Positions 43,654 to 53,833 of a stretch of DNA of 64,000 nt are shown here, in pieces. This DNA is from JAEUHQ01 sp964538915 (GTDB lineage: Bacteria; Planctomycetota; UBA1135; UBA2386), in the NCBI GenBank assembly GCA_964538915.1, contig CAZIFB010000016.1, positions 25,012 to 89,011 on the forward strand, given 5' to 3'. Below the pieces are notes generated by a model. The model was not told the origin of the DNA. It did not search any database and worked only from the letters and a program-made list of their open reading frames with translations. The first letter of the stretch is position 1; each line of letters begins with the position of its first letter. A program made the translations under genes and the position numbers.

Positions 43654-45267
43654 TCAGGGGCGATCGGGGATCGTCGCGACCGCCGTGAGCGAGCCGCTCA
43701 GAGTGCCCTTGGCGACGACGAGTGCCTGCACGTGCAGGTCGCGGCGCGGAGCCGTCGGGTCCAGCGGGATCGGGACGTCGATGCGCCAGCGGCCGTCCTG
43801 CCCGGCGATGGTGTGCGGGCGCCCGGCCGCGACGAGGTCGAACCGCAGGACGCCGGCCCGTGGCGGGCCGAGTTCCGGCAGGTGGACGAAGAGCGGGCCG
43901 CACGGCGTCGGCACCGGGGTCGCGAGCCTCTCGTTCGCGACGAACGCGACGACGACGTCGCCCGGCAGCGCCTCGCCCGAGAGTGCGATCGTTCGCGCGG
44001 CACCGTCGCCAGGACTCCACACCGCCTCGAGCGGGCGCGCCCCGATCCGGACGATCCCGAGCGAACGTGCGCCGCTGCTGCCGACGACCTGCAGCACGTG
44101 GTCGCCGGGCGGCATGCACTCCGGCACTGTCGCGCGGAGTTCTCCGCCGACGATGGCCGCACGGGCCGGGCGTTCGCCGATCCAGACGCGCAGCGGTACC
44201 GCGCCGTCGGCATCGGCGGCGACCGCGACGGCGCCGTCGCGGGGAGCGAGCAGCGGAAGGTCCGCGGGCTCGGCGCTCGCGGTGCCGCCGTCGATCCGCG
44301 CGAACACCGCGGCGGCGAGCGCCGCGTACACGGTGCGGGTCGGGTGCACCCAGTCCATGAAGCACGCGGTCGTGTGACCGGGCAGGGGCGGGGCGCCGTC
44401 GGGGTCGAGGCGAGAACAGACGTCGGCGAGGTCGACGAGCGCGGCGCCGGCCCGATCCGCCGCGCGGCGCACGGCGTCGCGGTAGGCGAGCAGTCCCGGG
44501 AAGCGCCTCTGCGTGTCGGGCGGTTGCGACGGCACGATGAACACGACCGCGGCACCTGCCGCGCGGCACCGTTCCGCCATCGCGCCCAAACGACGTTCGA
44601 AGTCGTCCACCGGCACGCGCCGGCCGTTCGGCGCTTCGCCGCGCTCGAACGCCGCGCGGACCGGCGCGAGCCCGGGCTCGAAGAGTGCGTGCACCAGCGC
44701 GAACAGGCGGGACGTCGACAGCCGTGCGGCGAGTGTCGCGTCGTCCGCCCCCGCGGCAGGTACGTGGTCGTTCCACGCGCCGCAGTAGAAGACCGCGAGA
44801 TCCGGCGCGACGGCCGGCAGGATCCTGTCGAGCAGGCGCTCGTCCTGGAACGTCGAGTACCCCGGCAAGGCGGCGAGCCCCACGCGCACGGCGCGGTCGG
44901 GATGCGCGGCCTGGATCGTGCGCTCGAGCTGCACGCCCCACGTCTCTTCCCACGCGACGCCGGCGCCGAACGTGCAGGAGTCGCCGACCGCGAGGATGCG
45001 GTACTCGCCCGCCCGTTTCTCCGCCGAGAACCAGGGGCCGCGCACGCCGAGTTCGTTCGCCTCGGGGTGGTTCCGCGACAGGAGCCAGAACAGGTCCGGG
45101 TCGCTGCGGAACTCGCTGGGCGAGAAGTCCTGCGCCGACAGGAACAGGCGGCTCGTGTCGGGCAGGCCGAGGATCCGGACGGCGATCTCGCCGGCGCCGA
45201 GCGCGACGACGCACCCGAGCGAGACGGCCAGCAGGCGCCGCCGCAACTTGGGGCGCGCTGCCGTCAC
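43654..45267 (-). CDS. SGNH/GDSL-type hydrolase, membrane-anchored
   Basis: A 537-residue protein with an N-terminal signal anchor (RRRLLAVSLGCVVALGAGEI). The hydrolase part has block I GDSCTFGAGV with the catalytic Ser, YCGAWNDHV as the block III Asn, and DWVHPT as the block V Asp and His, so the triad is complete. SGNH enzymes of this sort often remove or add acyl groups on carbohydrates. Residues 330-537 form a beta-rich part with several sandwich-like strands (RVWIGERPARAAIVGGELRA). The start is a GTG overlapping by four bases the stop of the PhyH gene upstream (GTGA), so the two are coupled. Substrate unknown. Confidence 0.82.
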   Translation of the reverse strand: MTAARPKLRRRLLAVSLGCVVALGAGEIAVRILGLPDTSRLFLSAQDFSPSEFRSDPDLFWLLSRNHPEANELGVRGPWFSAEKRAGEYRILAVGDSCTFGAGVAWEETWGVQLERTIQAAHPDRAVRVGLAALPGYSTFQDERLLDRILPAVAPDLAVFYCGAWNDHVPAAGADDATLAARLSTSRLFALVHALFEPGLAPVRAAFERGEAPNGRRVPVDDFERRLGAMAERCRAAGAAVVFIVPSQPPDTQRRFPGLLAYRDAVRRAADRAGAALVDLADVCSRLDPDGAPPLPGHTTACFMDWVHPTRTVYAALAAAVFARIDGGTASAEPADLPLLAPRDGAVAVAADADGAVPLRVWIGERPARAAIVGGELRATVPECMPPGDHVLQVVGSSGARSLGIVRIGARPLEAVWSPGDGAARTIALSGEALPGDVVVAFVANERLATPVPTPCGPLFVHLPELGPPRAGVLRFDLVAAGRPHTIAGQDGRWRIDVPIPLDPTAPRRDLHVQALVVAKGTLSGSLTAVATIPDRP

Positions 45268-46235
45268 GACAGGCGCTCGCCGCGGCGCAGGCGGTTCTCG
45301 TTCGCCGGGTCCGTCGGGTCGTGGTAGACGAGGCCGCCGTTGATGCGCTCGACGACCGGCTTCTTCGACGGATCGCGGTAGTGGCGCCGGAACGTGCGGG
45401 GCATCGAGTAGTGCGTCACGTGCGACTTGCGCGTCAGCGACCGGTCGCCGACCGGTGAGCCGCCGTGCGCGAGGGCCGCGTGCCAGACGAAGACGTCGCC
45501 CTTCTTCGGGCAGAACGTGCGCTGCGCGAGTCCCGCCGCTTCGCAGTGGCTCTCGATGTGCGCGGCGAACTGCTGGTCGGTCGCGGTCGATCCGGCGCGG
45601 CGGTAGATGCCGTTGCCCCAGTCGAACATCGGCATCGCGTGCGAGCCGGGCACGTAGCGCAGCGGCCCGGCGCGCGGGTCGATGTCCTCGAGCGCGATCC
45701 ACGCGGCTGCGAGGTGCGACGGATTCTCGGCGATGACGTACGCGTGGTCCTGGTGCAGCAGCTGCTGGCTTCCTTCGAGGAACGTGAGCGACTGCATCAT
45801 CACGATCTCGCTGCGGAACACGTGGCCGAGGAAGTCGAGCACGCTGCGGTGCAGCGACAGCTTCTTGCCGGCGACCGACGCGTGGTGCAGGTCGACGAAG
45901 CGCATGCGCTGGCCGAAGAAGAACGCCGGGTCCGCGTCCTTGATCTTCACGTGGTCGTACTTGTCGCTGAGCACGAGGCTCGAGAACGCGCGGTGGTTGC
46001 CGAGCACTTCGTCGACGTCCGCGAGGAACGCGTCGACGAGTTCGTGCTCGACGGCGCCCGGCAGCACGACGTAGCCGTGCGCCATCCAGTCGAAGAGACG
46101 CTGCCGCAGCAGCGCGCGCGCCGCGGCGTCCAGGGGCTGGGCGCGCACGTGGTCCTCGATCGCGTAGCGCACTTCGTCGATCCACGGCAGGCGCTTCCGC
46201 TTGAAGTCGAGCTGGCCGTGCCGTCGGTCGAACAT
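45264..46235 (-). CDS. phytanoyl-CoA dioxygenase (PhyH)-like oxygenase
   Basis: A 323-residue non-haem Fe(II)/2-oxoglutarate-dependent oxygenase of the PhyH family. The metal triad is visible as LLHQDHAYV (His-x-Asp) with the distal His in VWHAALAHGG; RYVPGSHAMP and the Arg of KKPVVERINGG are consistent with the 2-oxoglutarate side. PhyH enzymes hydroxylate many substrates, from fatty acyl-CoA to natural products. ATG 46235 is taken, with a leaderless promoter in front; ATG 46247 is an alternative but would lie within the -10 box. It is cotranscribed with the SGNH hydrolase, hinting at a joint role in lipid or glycan acyl modification. Confidence 0.86.
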   Translation of the reverse strand: MFDRRHGQLDFKRKRLPWIDEVRYAIEDHVRAQPLDAAARALLRQRLFDWMAHGYVVLPGAVEHELVDAFLADVDEVLGNHRAFSSLVLSDKYDHVKIKDADPAFFFGQRMRFVDLHHASVAGKKLSLHRSVLDFLGHVFRSEIVMMQSLTFLEGSQQLLHQDHAYVIAENPSHLAAAWIALEDIDPRAGPLRYVPGSHAMPMFDWGNGIYRRAGSTATDQQFAAHIESHCEAAGLAQRTFCPKKGDVFVWHAALAHGGSPVGDRSLTRKSHVTHYSMPRTFRRHYRDPSKKPVVERINGGLVYHDPTDPANENRLRRGERLS

Positions 46236-46242
46236 GGGCCGG

Positions 46243-46271
46243 AGCATCGCGGCGCCGCGTCGATGCGACAA
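46243..46271 (-). promoter_or_regulatory. promoter of the PhyH gene, leaderless form
   Basis: On the minus strand TTGTCG (46271-46266), a 17-base spacer and GATGCT (46248-46243) end seven bases before the ATG at 46235. It is divergent from the promoter at 46293-46321, 22 bases away. Confidence 0.55.
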
Positions 46272-46292
46272 GTTGCGTCCGCCGAACGGCGC

Positions 46293-46321
46293 TTGCGGCG
46301 CTCGTCGGCGCCCCGTAGCAC
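46293..46321 (+). promoter_or_regulatory. promoter of the NapH-like gene, leaderless form
   Basis: TTGCGG (46293-46298), a 17-base spacer and TAGCAC (46316-46321) end seven bases before the ATG at 46329. With the divergent promoter on the other strand this makes a compact 94-base intergenic region. Confidence 0.55.
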
Positions 46322-46328
46322 TGGGGCG

Positions 46329-47930
46329 ATGACCCCGGCTCCCGCCGTTCCGCCGACGCCCGCACGCGACGTGCACGCCTCGCTGCCGCGCGTCGACCGC
46401 CACAAGCCGAAGTGCGGACCGGTGCGGCCGTCGAACGTCTCGCGGAAGCGCGCGTACGTGCTGATCGGCGTGCACGTGCTGATCGGACTGCACTTCCTGC
46501 ACTGGGCGATGACGGGCCGGTCGGTGTCGCCGGTCGAGCCGTCGGAGGCGATGCAGACGGTCGAGCTCGGGCGCATCAACGCCGGTTTCCTCCTGTTCAC
46601 GGCATTGATCGCGAGCACGCTTGTGTTCGGCCGGTGGTTCTGCGGCTGGGCGTGTCACGTCGTCGCGTTGCAGGATCTCTGTGCGTGGATGCTCGGGAAG
46701 ATCGGGCTGAAGCCGCGACCGGTGCGGTCGCGGCTGCTCGTGCTCGCCCCGTGGCTCGTCGCCGGACAGATGTTCGCGTGGCCGATCGTCCAGCACTGGC
46801 TGTTCCCGGGGGAGAAGGTCCTGCCGCGCGTCGCCGACTGGCAGATGGAAGTGATGTCGACCGATCTGTGGGCGACGTTCCCGAAGTGGATCATGGCCCC
46901 GATGTCGGTGCTGGTCGTCGGCTTCCTGATCGTGTGGTGGCTCGGCGCGAAGGGCTTCTGCACGCACGGCTGCCCGTACGGCGCGTTCTTCGCGGTCGCG
47001 GACCGTTTCTCGCCGCTGCGGATCAAGGTCACGCCGTCGTGCGACGCGTGCGGCCACTGCACGAGCGTGTGCACGAGCAACGTGCGGGTGCACGAAGAGG
47101 TCGCGAAGCACGGGCGCATCGTCGACCCGGGCTGCATGAAGTGCCTCGACTGCGTGTCGGTGTGTCCGAAGGAGGCCCTGCACGTCGGCGTCGGGATGCC
47201 CGCGTTCTTCGCGACGAGCCAGCAGCGGGTGCAGGCGCGGTCCGACTTCACGTGGCCCGAGGAGATCGCGGTCGCGGTCGTCGCCTTCGTCGCGACGCAG
47301 TGGACGTTTCGCGGCGCGTGGTTCGGCGAGGGCGTGCCGTTCCTGCTCTCGGTCGGCACCGGCGTGATCACCGCGGTGTTCGCCCTGCTCGTCTGGCGGC
47401 TCGTCCGCCGGCCCGAGGTGACGTTCCAGCACACCGTGCTGAAGCAGGGCGGGCGGCTCACGCGCGCGGGCAGGTGGGGCGGCGCGGTCCTCGTCGGCTG
47501 GCTGCTGTTCACTGCGCACACGTTCGTCGCGCAACGGCTGAAGGACACCGCGGTCGCGGACTTCCGCGCGCTGGCGGCGCCGGGTGCCGCGGCGGTCGCA
47601 CCGGCGACGCTGCAGACCGCGCTCGCGGCGACGGAACGGGCCCACGCTTGGGACCTCGTCGACGATCCCGTGGTCGGCGAGATGCGCGCACTGCTGCTGC
47701 GGCGCCTCGGTCGCCACGCCGACGCCGAAGCGGCCTTCCTCGCGGTTCTCGATGCCCGCGGCGGCTTCAGCTACGCGGAGTCGGACCTCATCCTGGCGTC
47801 CTACTTCATGGACCCGGCGCGGCGCCGCTACGACGAGGCGGAGCGCCTGCTCGACGCGCTTCTCGCACGCATGCCCGACCACCCGCAGGCGCGCGAGATG
47901 AAGGCGTTCCTCGAGCAGCGCAGGAAGTGA
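46329..47930 (+). CDS. NapH/CcoG-like 4Fe-4S membrane protein with TPR-like tail
   Basis: A 533-residue polytopic protein. Membrane helices near 43-62 and 85-104 lead to FCGWACHVV, the first CxxxC motif of the NapH/NosR/CcoG family (usually CGWxCP, here CGWACH), and after further helices FCTHGCPYGAFF is the second. Two classical clusters follow: CDACGHCTSVC and CMKCLDCVSVC. Such proteins pass electrons from quinol to periplasmic enzymes or act in cytochrome oxidase assembly. From about 410 on there are two or so TPR-like helices (ADAEAAFLAVLDARGGFSYA) in place of the usual end, which is atypical. The start ATG is directly preceded by a leaderless promoter. Partner proteins are not apparent nearby. 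Confidence 0.84.
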   Translation: MTPAPAVPPTPARDVHASLPRVDRHKPKCGPVRPSNVSRKRAYVLIGVHVLIGLHFLHWAMTGRSVSPVEPSEAMQTVELGRINAGFLLFTALIASTLVFGRWFCGWACHVVALQDLCAWMLGKIGLKPRPVRSRLLVLAPWLVAGQMFAWPIVQHWLFPGEKVLPRVADWQMEVMSTDLWATFPKWIMAPMSVLVVGFLIVWWLGAKGFCTHGCPYGAFFAVADRFSPLRIKVTPSCDACGHCTSVCTSNVRVHEEVAKHGRIVDPGCMKCLDCVSVCPKEALHVGVGMPAFFATSQQRVQARSDFTWPEEIAVAVVAFVATQWTFRGAWFGEGVPFLLSVGTGVITAVFALLVWRLVRRPEVTFQHTVLKQGGRLTRAGRWGGAVLVGWLLFTAHTFVAQRLKDTAVADFRALAAPGAAAVAPATLQTALAATERAHAWDLVDDPVVGEMRALLLRRLGRHADAEAAFLAVLDARGGFSYAESDLILASYFMDPARRRYDEAERLLDALLARMPDHPQAREMKAFLEQRRK

Positions 47931-47997
47931 CCGCGGCCGCCGGCCGCTACGTCCTGGCGCCGGAGCGGTCGGAACGGTGTAGTGCCGCGCCCCCCGA

Positions 47998-48735
47998 ATG
48001 TTCGCGCTCCTCGACGACACCCCGACCTGGACGCGCATCCTGCAGATCGTCCTGCTCGACATCCTGCTCGCCGGTGACAACGCGGTCGTCATCGCCCTCG
48101 CGGTGCGGCTCCTGCCGCCGCGCGAACAGCGGCTCGGGCGCCTGTGGGGGACGGCGGGTGCGGTGGGGCTGCGGGTGCTCTTCCTCGCGCTGGCGACGTG
48201 GCTGCTCGCGATCCCCTGGCTGCAGTTCGTGGGCGGGCTCGTGCTGCTGTGGATCGCCTACGAACTGCTCGCGCCGAAGGAGCACGGGCCGATCGAGTCG
48301 CCGGGCGGGCCGAAGGCCGCGCCGGCCGAGGCGGAGCCCGAAGTGGCCGCGGCGAAGTCGCTGCGTTCGGCGATCCGGATCATCGTGATCGCCGATGCGT
48401 CGATGAGTCTCGACAACGTGATCGCCGTGACGGGTGCCGCGCACGGCCATCTCGGTCTCGCGATCGCGGGCATCGCGCTGTCGATCCCGCTCGTCGTGTG
48501 GGGCAGCCAGATCCTCGGCCGCATCATGGCGCACCATCGCTGGGTCGTGTGGCTCGGCGGCGGTGTGCTCGGCCACGTCGCGGGAGTGTTGCTGCTCGAA
48601 GAGCCCGAGATCGTCGTGCGGTTCGGGCGTGCGACCCACGTGCATTGGCACCCGCTGCCGGTGGCGCTCGCGGTCGGGTTCACGCTGTTCGGGTGGTGGG
48701 CGAGCCGTCACGGTCGCCGCCGCGGCACGGCCTGA
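47998..48735 (+). CDS. TerC/YjbE family integral membrane protein
   Basis: A 245-residue membrane protein of the TerC family, associated with manganese export and metal loading of exported proteins. The two family motifs are LAGDNAVVIALAVRLLP, with the paired acidic and Asn residues, and ADASMSLDNVIAVTG. About seven hydrophobic segments are visible, with a Pro/Glu-rich cytoplasmic loop (EHGPIESPGGPKAAPAEAE). No metal-responsive element is seen upstream: a yybP-ykoY riboswitch, usual for TerC in other phyla, is not recognised in the 67 bases between this gene and its neighbour. A TAGTGC sequence 12 bases before the ATG may be its -10 box. Confidence 0.9.
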   Translation: MFALLDDTPTWTRILQIVLLDILLAGDNAVVIALAVRLLPPREQRLGRLWGTAGAVGLRVLFLALATWLLAIPWLQFVGGLVLLWIAYELLAPKEHGPIESPGGPKAAPAEAEPEVAAAKSLRSAIRIIVIADASMSLDNVIAVTGAAHGHLGLAIAGIALSIPLVVWGSQILGRIMAHHRWVVWLGGGVLGHVAGVLLLEEPEIVVRFGRATHVHWHPLPVALAVGFTLFGWWASRHGRRRGTA

Positions 48736-48757
48736 TCGACACGGCGCTACGGCTCGA

Positions 48758-50623
48758 TCAGGCGGCACGTCCGAGCGACGTCATCGCGAGGAGCAAGAGC
48801 ATCACGACCACCGCGATGCCGGCCACCAGGACGTAGGTGCGGGCCCAGCCGGCGTTCGCGGCGCGGGTGTCCAGGTCCGGAGCGGCGGGTGCCGTGCGCG
48901 GTGCGAACAGCGCGACGATCGCGCCGGCGCCGACGCAACCGACCGCGCCGACGAGGTTGAACCAGAGGTAGGCGACGTCGAGCGTGTGTTCGACGACGAA
49001 CACGACGACGAGACCGGCGACGAGGCCGATCGACGCCGCCACTCCGCCCGCGCGGGGCACGAACAGCGCCAGCAGGAAGACGCCCAGGATGCTGCCGTAG
49101 AAGCGCGAGCCGATCTCGTTCACGGTCTCGATCAGCGTGCCGCCGCCGAGGGTCTGCGCGGCGGCGGTCGCCGCCACGCCCCAGACGGCCATCACGATGC
49201 GGCTGTGGCGCAACGTCGTCCTGTCGTCGGCGCGGGGGCGGAGCCAGCGCCGGTAGAAGTCGACCATCGACGCCGACGTGAGCGAACTGAGCGCGCCGGC
49301 CGCGCTGCTGATCGCCGCCGCGAAGATCGCCGCGAGCATCAGGCCGAGCAGCGGCTTCGGCACCTCGTGGAAGAGGTACTGCGGCAGGATGTAGTCCTTC
49401 TCGTCGGTCGGCGTGCTGCCGACCGCTCGCCGGCCGGCGCGGACTTCGCTGTCGTGCAGCACCTGCCGCGCTGCGCGGCGGGCGTCGGCGGCGGCCGTGG
49501 CTGCGGCGCGGAGTTCGGCGGCGCGGGCGTCGGCGTCCCCGCCGTCGTTCTTCATCGCGACACGACGTCGTTCGCTCGCCGCGCCGTGGTCCGCCGCCGC
49601 GCGTTCGAAGGCGGCCTTGTCCTCGCCCTGCAGTTCGGCGACGAGGCGTTGTTCCTGCGGCTGGAAGACCAGCGGCTCCTTCGCGAGGGAGTGGTGGACG
49701 AACAGGAGTCCGCCGAGCAGCAGCACGAGGAGCTGCAGCGGCACCTTCGTGAACGCCGACACGAGCAGCGCGCTGCGCGACGCGCTCACCGACTTCGCGG
49801 TCAGGATGCTCTGCACCTGCGACTGGTCGCAGCCGAAGTAGCTGAGGAAGAGACAGAGCGTGCCGAACAGGCCGGTCCACAGGTTGTACCGGTCCGACCA
49901 GAACGTCGGTTCGCCACCCTTCGCGGCCGGTACGAACGTCCACGCGGGATCGTGGACCTGCACGGCGTCGAGACGCCCGGTGTCGGCCATCGCGCCGATC
50001 GCGCCGCCGAGTCCGAGTTGCGACACCGTGTCCCACAGCAGCAGCACGAACACCGACGCGATGCCGAAGACGATCGCCGCCATCTGCTTCACGTCGGTCC
50101 ACACCACGCCGCCGGTGCCGCCGATCACCGTGTACGCGGTCGTCGCGAGGCCCGTCACCCACAGCGTCGGAGCGATCGGCAGGTCGGTCATCACCGAGAA
50201 CACGACCGCAGGTGCGTAGAGGACCGCCGCGAACGCGAAACAGCGCGAGATCAGGAACGCGAGGCTCGTCAGGGACCGGGTGACCGGGCCGAAGCGGCGT
50301 TCGAGGAACTCGTACGCGGTGAGCACCGGGTGTTGCCGCAAGGCCGGCACGAACCAGATGCACAGCACGATCATCGCGAACGGGAGCGCGAAGTAGAACT
50401 GCACCCACTCGGGGCCCTTCTCGTAGCCCATTCCCGCGCCGCTCAGGATCGTGATCGCCGAGAGCTGCGTCGCCATCACCGACAGGCCGGCGGCCCACCA
50501 GGGGATCGCACGGCCGGCGGCGAAGAACCCTTCGAGGTCCTTCGCGCCGCGCGAGCGCCGCACGCCGTCCCAGATGGTGTAGGCGAGTGCGGCGACGAAG
50601 ACGATCCAGGCAACGGGCGTCAT
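48758..50623 (-). CDS. sodium/solute symporter (SSS family)
   Basis: A 621-residue transporter of the SLC5/SSS type. Around 13 to 14 hydrophobic helices are seen. Family phrases are FFAAGRAIPWWAAGLSVMAT (start of the core), GYEKGPEWVQFYFA, the sequence GGTGGVVWTDVKQ and SAAGALSSLTSASMVDFYRR. A non-membrane insert of about 100 residues rich in Ala, Arg and Glu (AAAATAAADARRAARQV, with VAMKNDGGDADA before it) lies between helices 8 and 9, unusually long for the family. The substrate (sugar, amino acid, pantothenate and others occur) cannot be told. The gene is convergent with terC and divergent from uvrD. Confidence 0.9.
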   Translation of the reverse strand: MTPVAWIVFVAALAYTIWDGVRRSRGAKDLEGFFAAGRAIPWWAAGLSVMATQLSAITILSGAGMGYEKGPEWVQFYFALPFAMIVLCIWFVPALRQHPVLTAYEFLERRFGPVTRSLTSLAFLISRCFAFAAVLYAPAVVFSVMTDLPIAPTLWVTGLATTAYTVIGGTGGVVWTDVKQMAAIVFGIASVFVLLLWDTVSQLGLGGAIGAMADTGRLDAVQVHDPAWTFVPAAKGGEPTFWSDRYNLWTGLFGTLCLFLSYFGCDQSQVQSILTAKSVSASRSALLVSAFTKVPLQLLVLLLGGLLFVHHSLAKEPLVFQPQEQRLVAELQGEDKAAFERAAADHGAASERRRVAMKNDGGDADARAAELRAAATAAADARRAARQVLHDSEVRAGRRAVGSTPTDEKDYILPQYLFHEVPKPLLGLMLAAIFAAAISSAAGALSSLTSASMVDFYRRWLRPRADDRTTLRHSRIVMAVWGVAATAAAQTLGGGTLIETVNEIGSRFYGSILGVFLLALFVPRAGGVAASIGLVAGLVVVFVVEHTLDVAYLWFNLVGAVGCVGAGAIVALFAPRTAPAAPDLDTRAANAGWARTYVLVAGIAVVVMLLLLAMTSLGRAA

Positions 50624-50735
50624 CGTCGAGTAGCGAACCGCACGTCCGGCCGCCGTGCCAGCGACATCGCCGGGGATGACGCAACTTCCAGGCGGTGGCG
50701 GCGACGCGCGCGGTGCCTATGCTGGTCCGCCCGCG

Positions 50736-52921
50736 ATGTCCGACCCGATCCTCGACGACCTCAACGAAGAACAGATCGCCGCGGTCGTGCACGGCGAAGG
50801 GCCGCTCATGGTCCTGGCAGGTGCCGGCTCCGGGAAGACGCGCGTCGTCACGCGCCGCATCGCGCGGCTACTGCGCGAGGGCGTGCGGTCGGGCCAGATC
50901 CTGGCGATGACGTTCACCAACAAGGCCGCGGGCGAGATGGCGCACCGCGTGCAGCAGATCGGCGGCGGCTTCGTGCGGGTCGCGACGTTCCATTCGGCCT
51001 GTGCGCGCTTCCTGCGCCAGGACGGTCATCTGCTCGGCTATCCGTCGGATTTCACGATCTACGACGTGCAGGACCGGGACTCCGTGATCAAGGAGCTGCT
51101 CGAGGAGCACGGCGTGTCGAGTTCGCAGGTGAAGCCCTCGGCGATCGGCAACTGGATCAGCAAGCTGAAGAACGCGGCGCTGAAGCCTGCCGACGCGATG
51201 CTGCACGAACACGACATCGGCCGCATCGTCGAGCGACTGTGGACGCCGTACCACGAGCGCATGCAGAAGCAGGGCGCGATGGACTTCGACGACCTGCTCG
51301 TCAACTTCCTCACGATCCTGCGCGAGCACCCCGACGTAGCGGAGCGCTACAACGCGCGATTCCCCTGGCTCCTGGTCGACGAGTTCCAGGACACGAACCG
51401 CGTCCAGTACGACCTGCTGAAGCTGCTCTGCCCGCCGCCCGGGAACCTCTGCGTCGTCGGTGATCCGGACCAGTCGATCTATGGCTTCCGCGGCGCCGAG
51501 ATCCGCAACATCCTCGACTTCGAGAACGACTACCCGACGACGACGATCGTTCGCCTCGAACAGAACTACCGCAGCTCGGCGAACATCCTGCGCGCTGCGG
51601 AGACGGTGATCGCGAACAACAAGATGCGCAAGCAGAAGCGCCTGCGCACCGATGCCGCGCCGGGCCTGCCGCTGCTGCGCCTCAAGGCCGGCGGCGCCAC
51701 GGAGGAGGCCGAGACGATCGCCGAACGCGTTCGCAGCCTGCGCGCCGAAGGTGTGGGGCTCGACCAGATCGCCGTCTTCTACCGCGCCCACTGGCTGTCG
51801 CGCTCGATCGAGCAGGCGATGAAGGACCAGGGCGTTCCGTACGAGATCGTCGGCGGCCTGACGTTCTTCGAGCGCCGCGAGATCAAGGATCTGCTCGCGT
51901 ACCTTCGTGTGCTGGTGAACCCGCTCGACGACGTCAGCATGGGGCGCATCGTGAACGTGCCGCCGCGCGGCCTCGGCAAGTCGGGGCTCGAGAAGCTGCG
52001 CTCCGCCGCGTTCGCCGAGGGCATGTCGCTGCGCGAAGCGGTCGCCGAGCCCGCCCTGCACGCCGAACTCGGCACCAAGGCGAAGAAGGGCCTCGCCGAG
52101 CTCGCGAAGGTGCTCGCCGCGGCGCAGGAGGCGTCCCGGCTCGGCGCGCATCCGGCGCTCAGGGTCGTGCTCGAGGGCACGGGTTACCTGAAGCACGCGA
52201 CGGGCTTTGGCGACGCCGAGGACAGCACGCGCGAGGAGAACATCGCCGAACTCGTCAGCGACACCGTCGAGTTCGACGACCGCGAAGAAGAGGGCGTCGA
52301 AGCACCCGAAGACGAACCGCGCGGCCTCGCCGGCTACCTGCAGCACGTCGCGCTGCTCACGTCCGCCGACACGAAGGGCGAAGGCCCGGCCGTGCAGATG
52401 ATGACCGTGCATGCGGCGAAGGGGCTCGAGTTCGACCACGTCTTCGTCGCCGGACTCGAAGAGGGTGTGTTCCCGAGCATGCGCACCGCCGACGATCCGG
52501 AGGGGCTCGAGGAGGAGCGGCGGCTCGCGTACGTCGCGCTGACCCGCGCGCGGGTGTCGTTGTTCCTGTCCACGGCGCGCGAACGCATGGTCGCCGGCAG
52601 CACGGAGACGATGCGGCCGTCGCGCTTCCTCAAGGAGCTTCCGCCTGACCTGCTCGAGAACTACGCGCCCGAGTGGCGCCGCTACGACGCCGACGACTCG
52701 GGTTCGTCGAGCATCGGCTGGACCGTCACCCCGGACCCCGAGGCGCTGCAGGCGCTGCGGCCGGGTGCGCGGGTGCGGCACGACTTGTACGGGCGCGGCG
52801 CGATCCGGCGTCTGGCCGGCCGCGGGACGTCGGCGCGCGCCGTGGTGCGATTCGACGACGGCGTCGAGCGCGAGTTCGTGCTCGAGTACGCGGGCCTGCG
52901 CCTGCTCGAGGACATGGAAAC

Positions 52922-52925
<4 letters not shown>
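50736..52925 (+). CDS. UvrD/PcrA-type DNA helicase
   Basis: A 729-residue superfamily 1A helicase acting in repair and recombination. Motif I is LAGAGSGKTRVVTRRI, Ia LAMTFTNKAAGEM, II LLVDEFQDTN, III VVGDPDQSIYGFRGAE, IV RLEQNYRSSANILRA, V MMTVHAAKGLEF and VI RRLAYVALTRAR. The C-terminal 70 residues (ARVRHDLYGRGAIRRLAG to the end) form the Tudor-like domain of UvrD/PcrA, here rather typical in length. The frame is open further up; ATG 50736 (MSDPILDDLNEEQ) matches known starts, and TATGCT lies 12 bases before it. Its stop overlaps the start of a sigma-54-type AAA+ gene by four bases. Confidence 0.95.

Positions 52926-53833
<908 letters not shown>

Noticed and set aside
47931..47997. Manganese riboswitch (yybP-ykoY) in front of terC
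   Set aside because: The gap is 67 bases and has none of the conserved riboswitch sequence.
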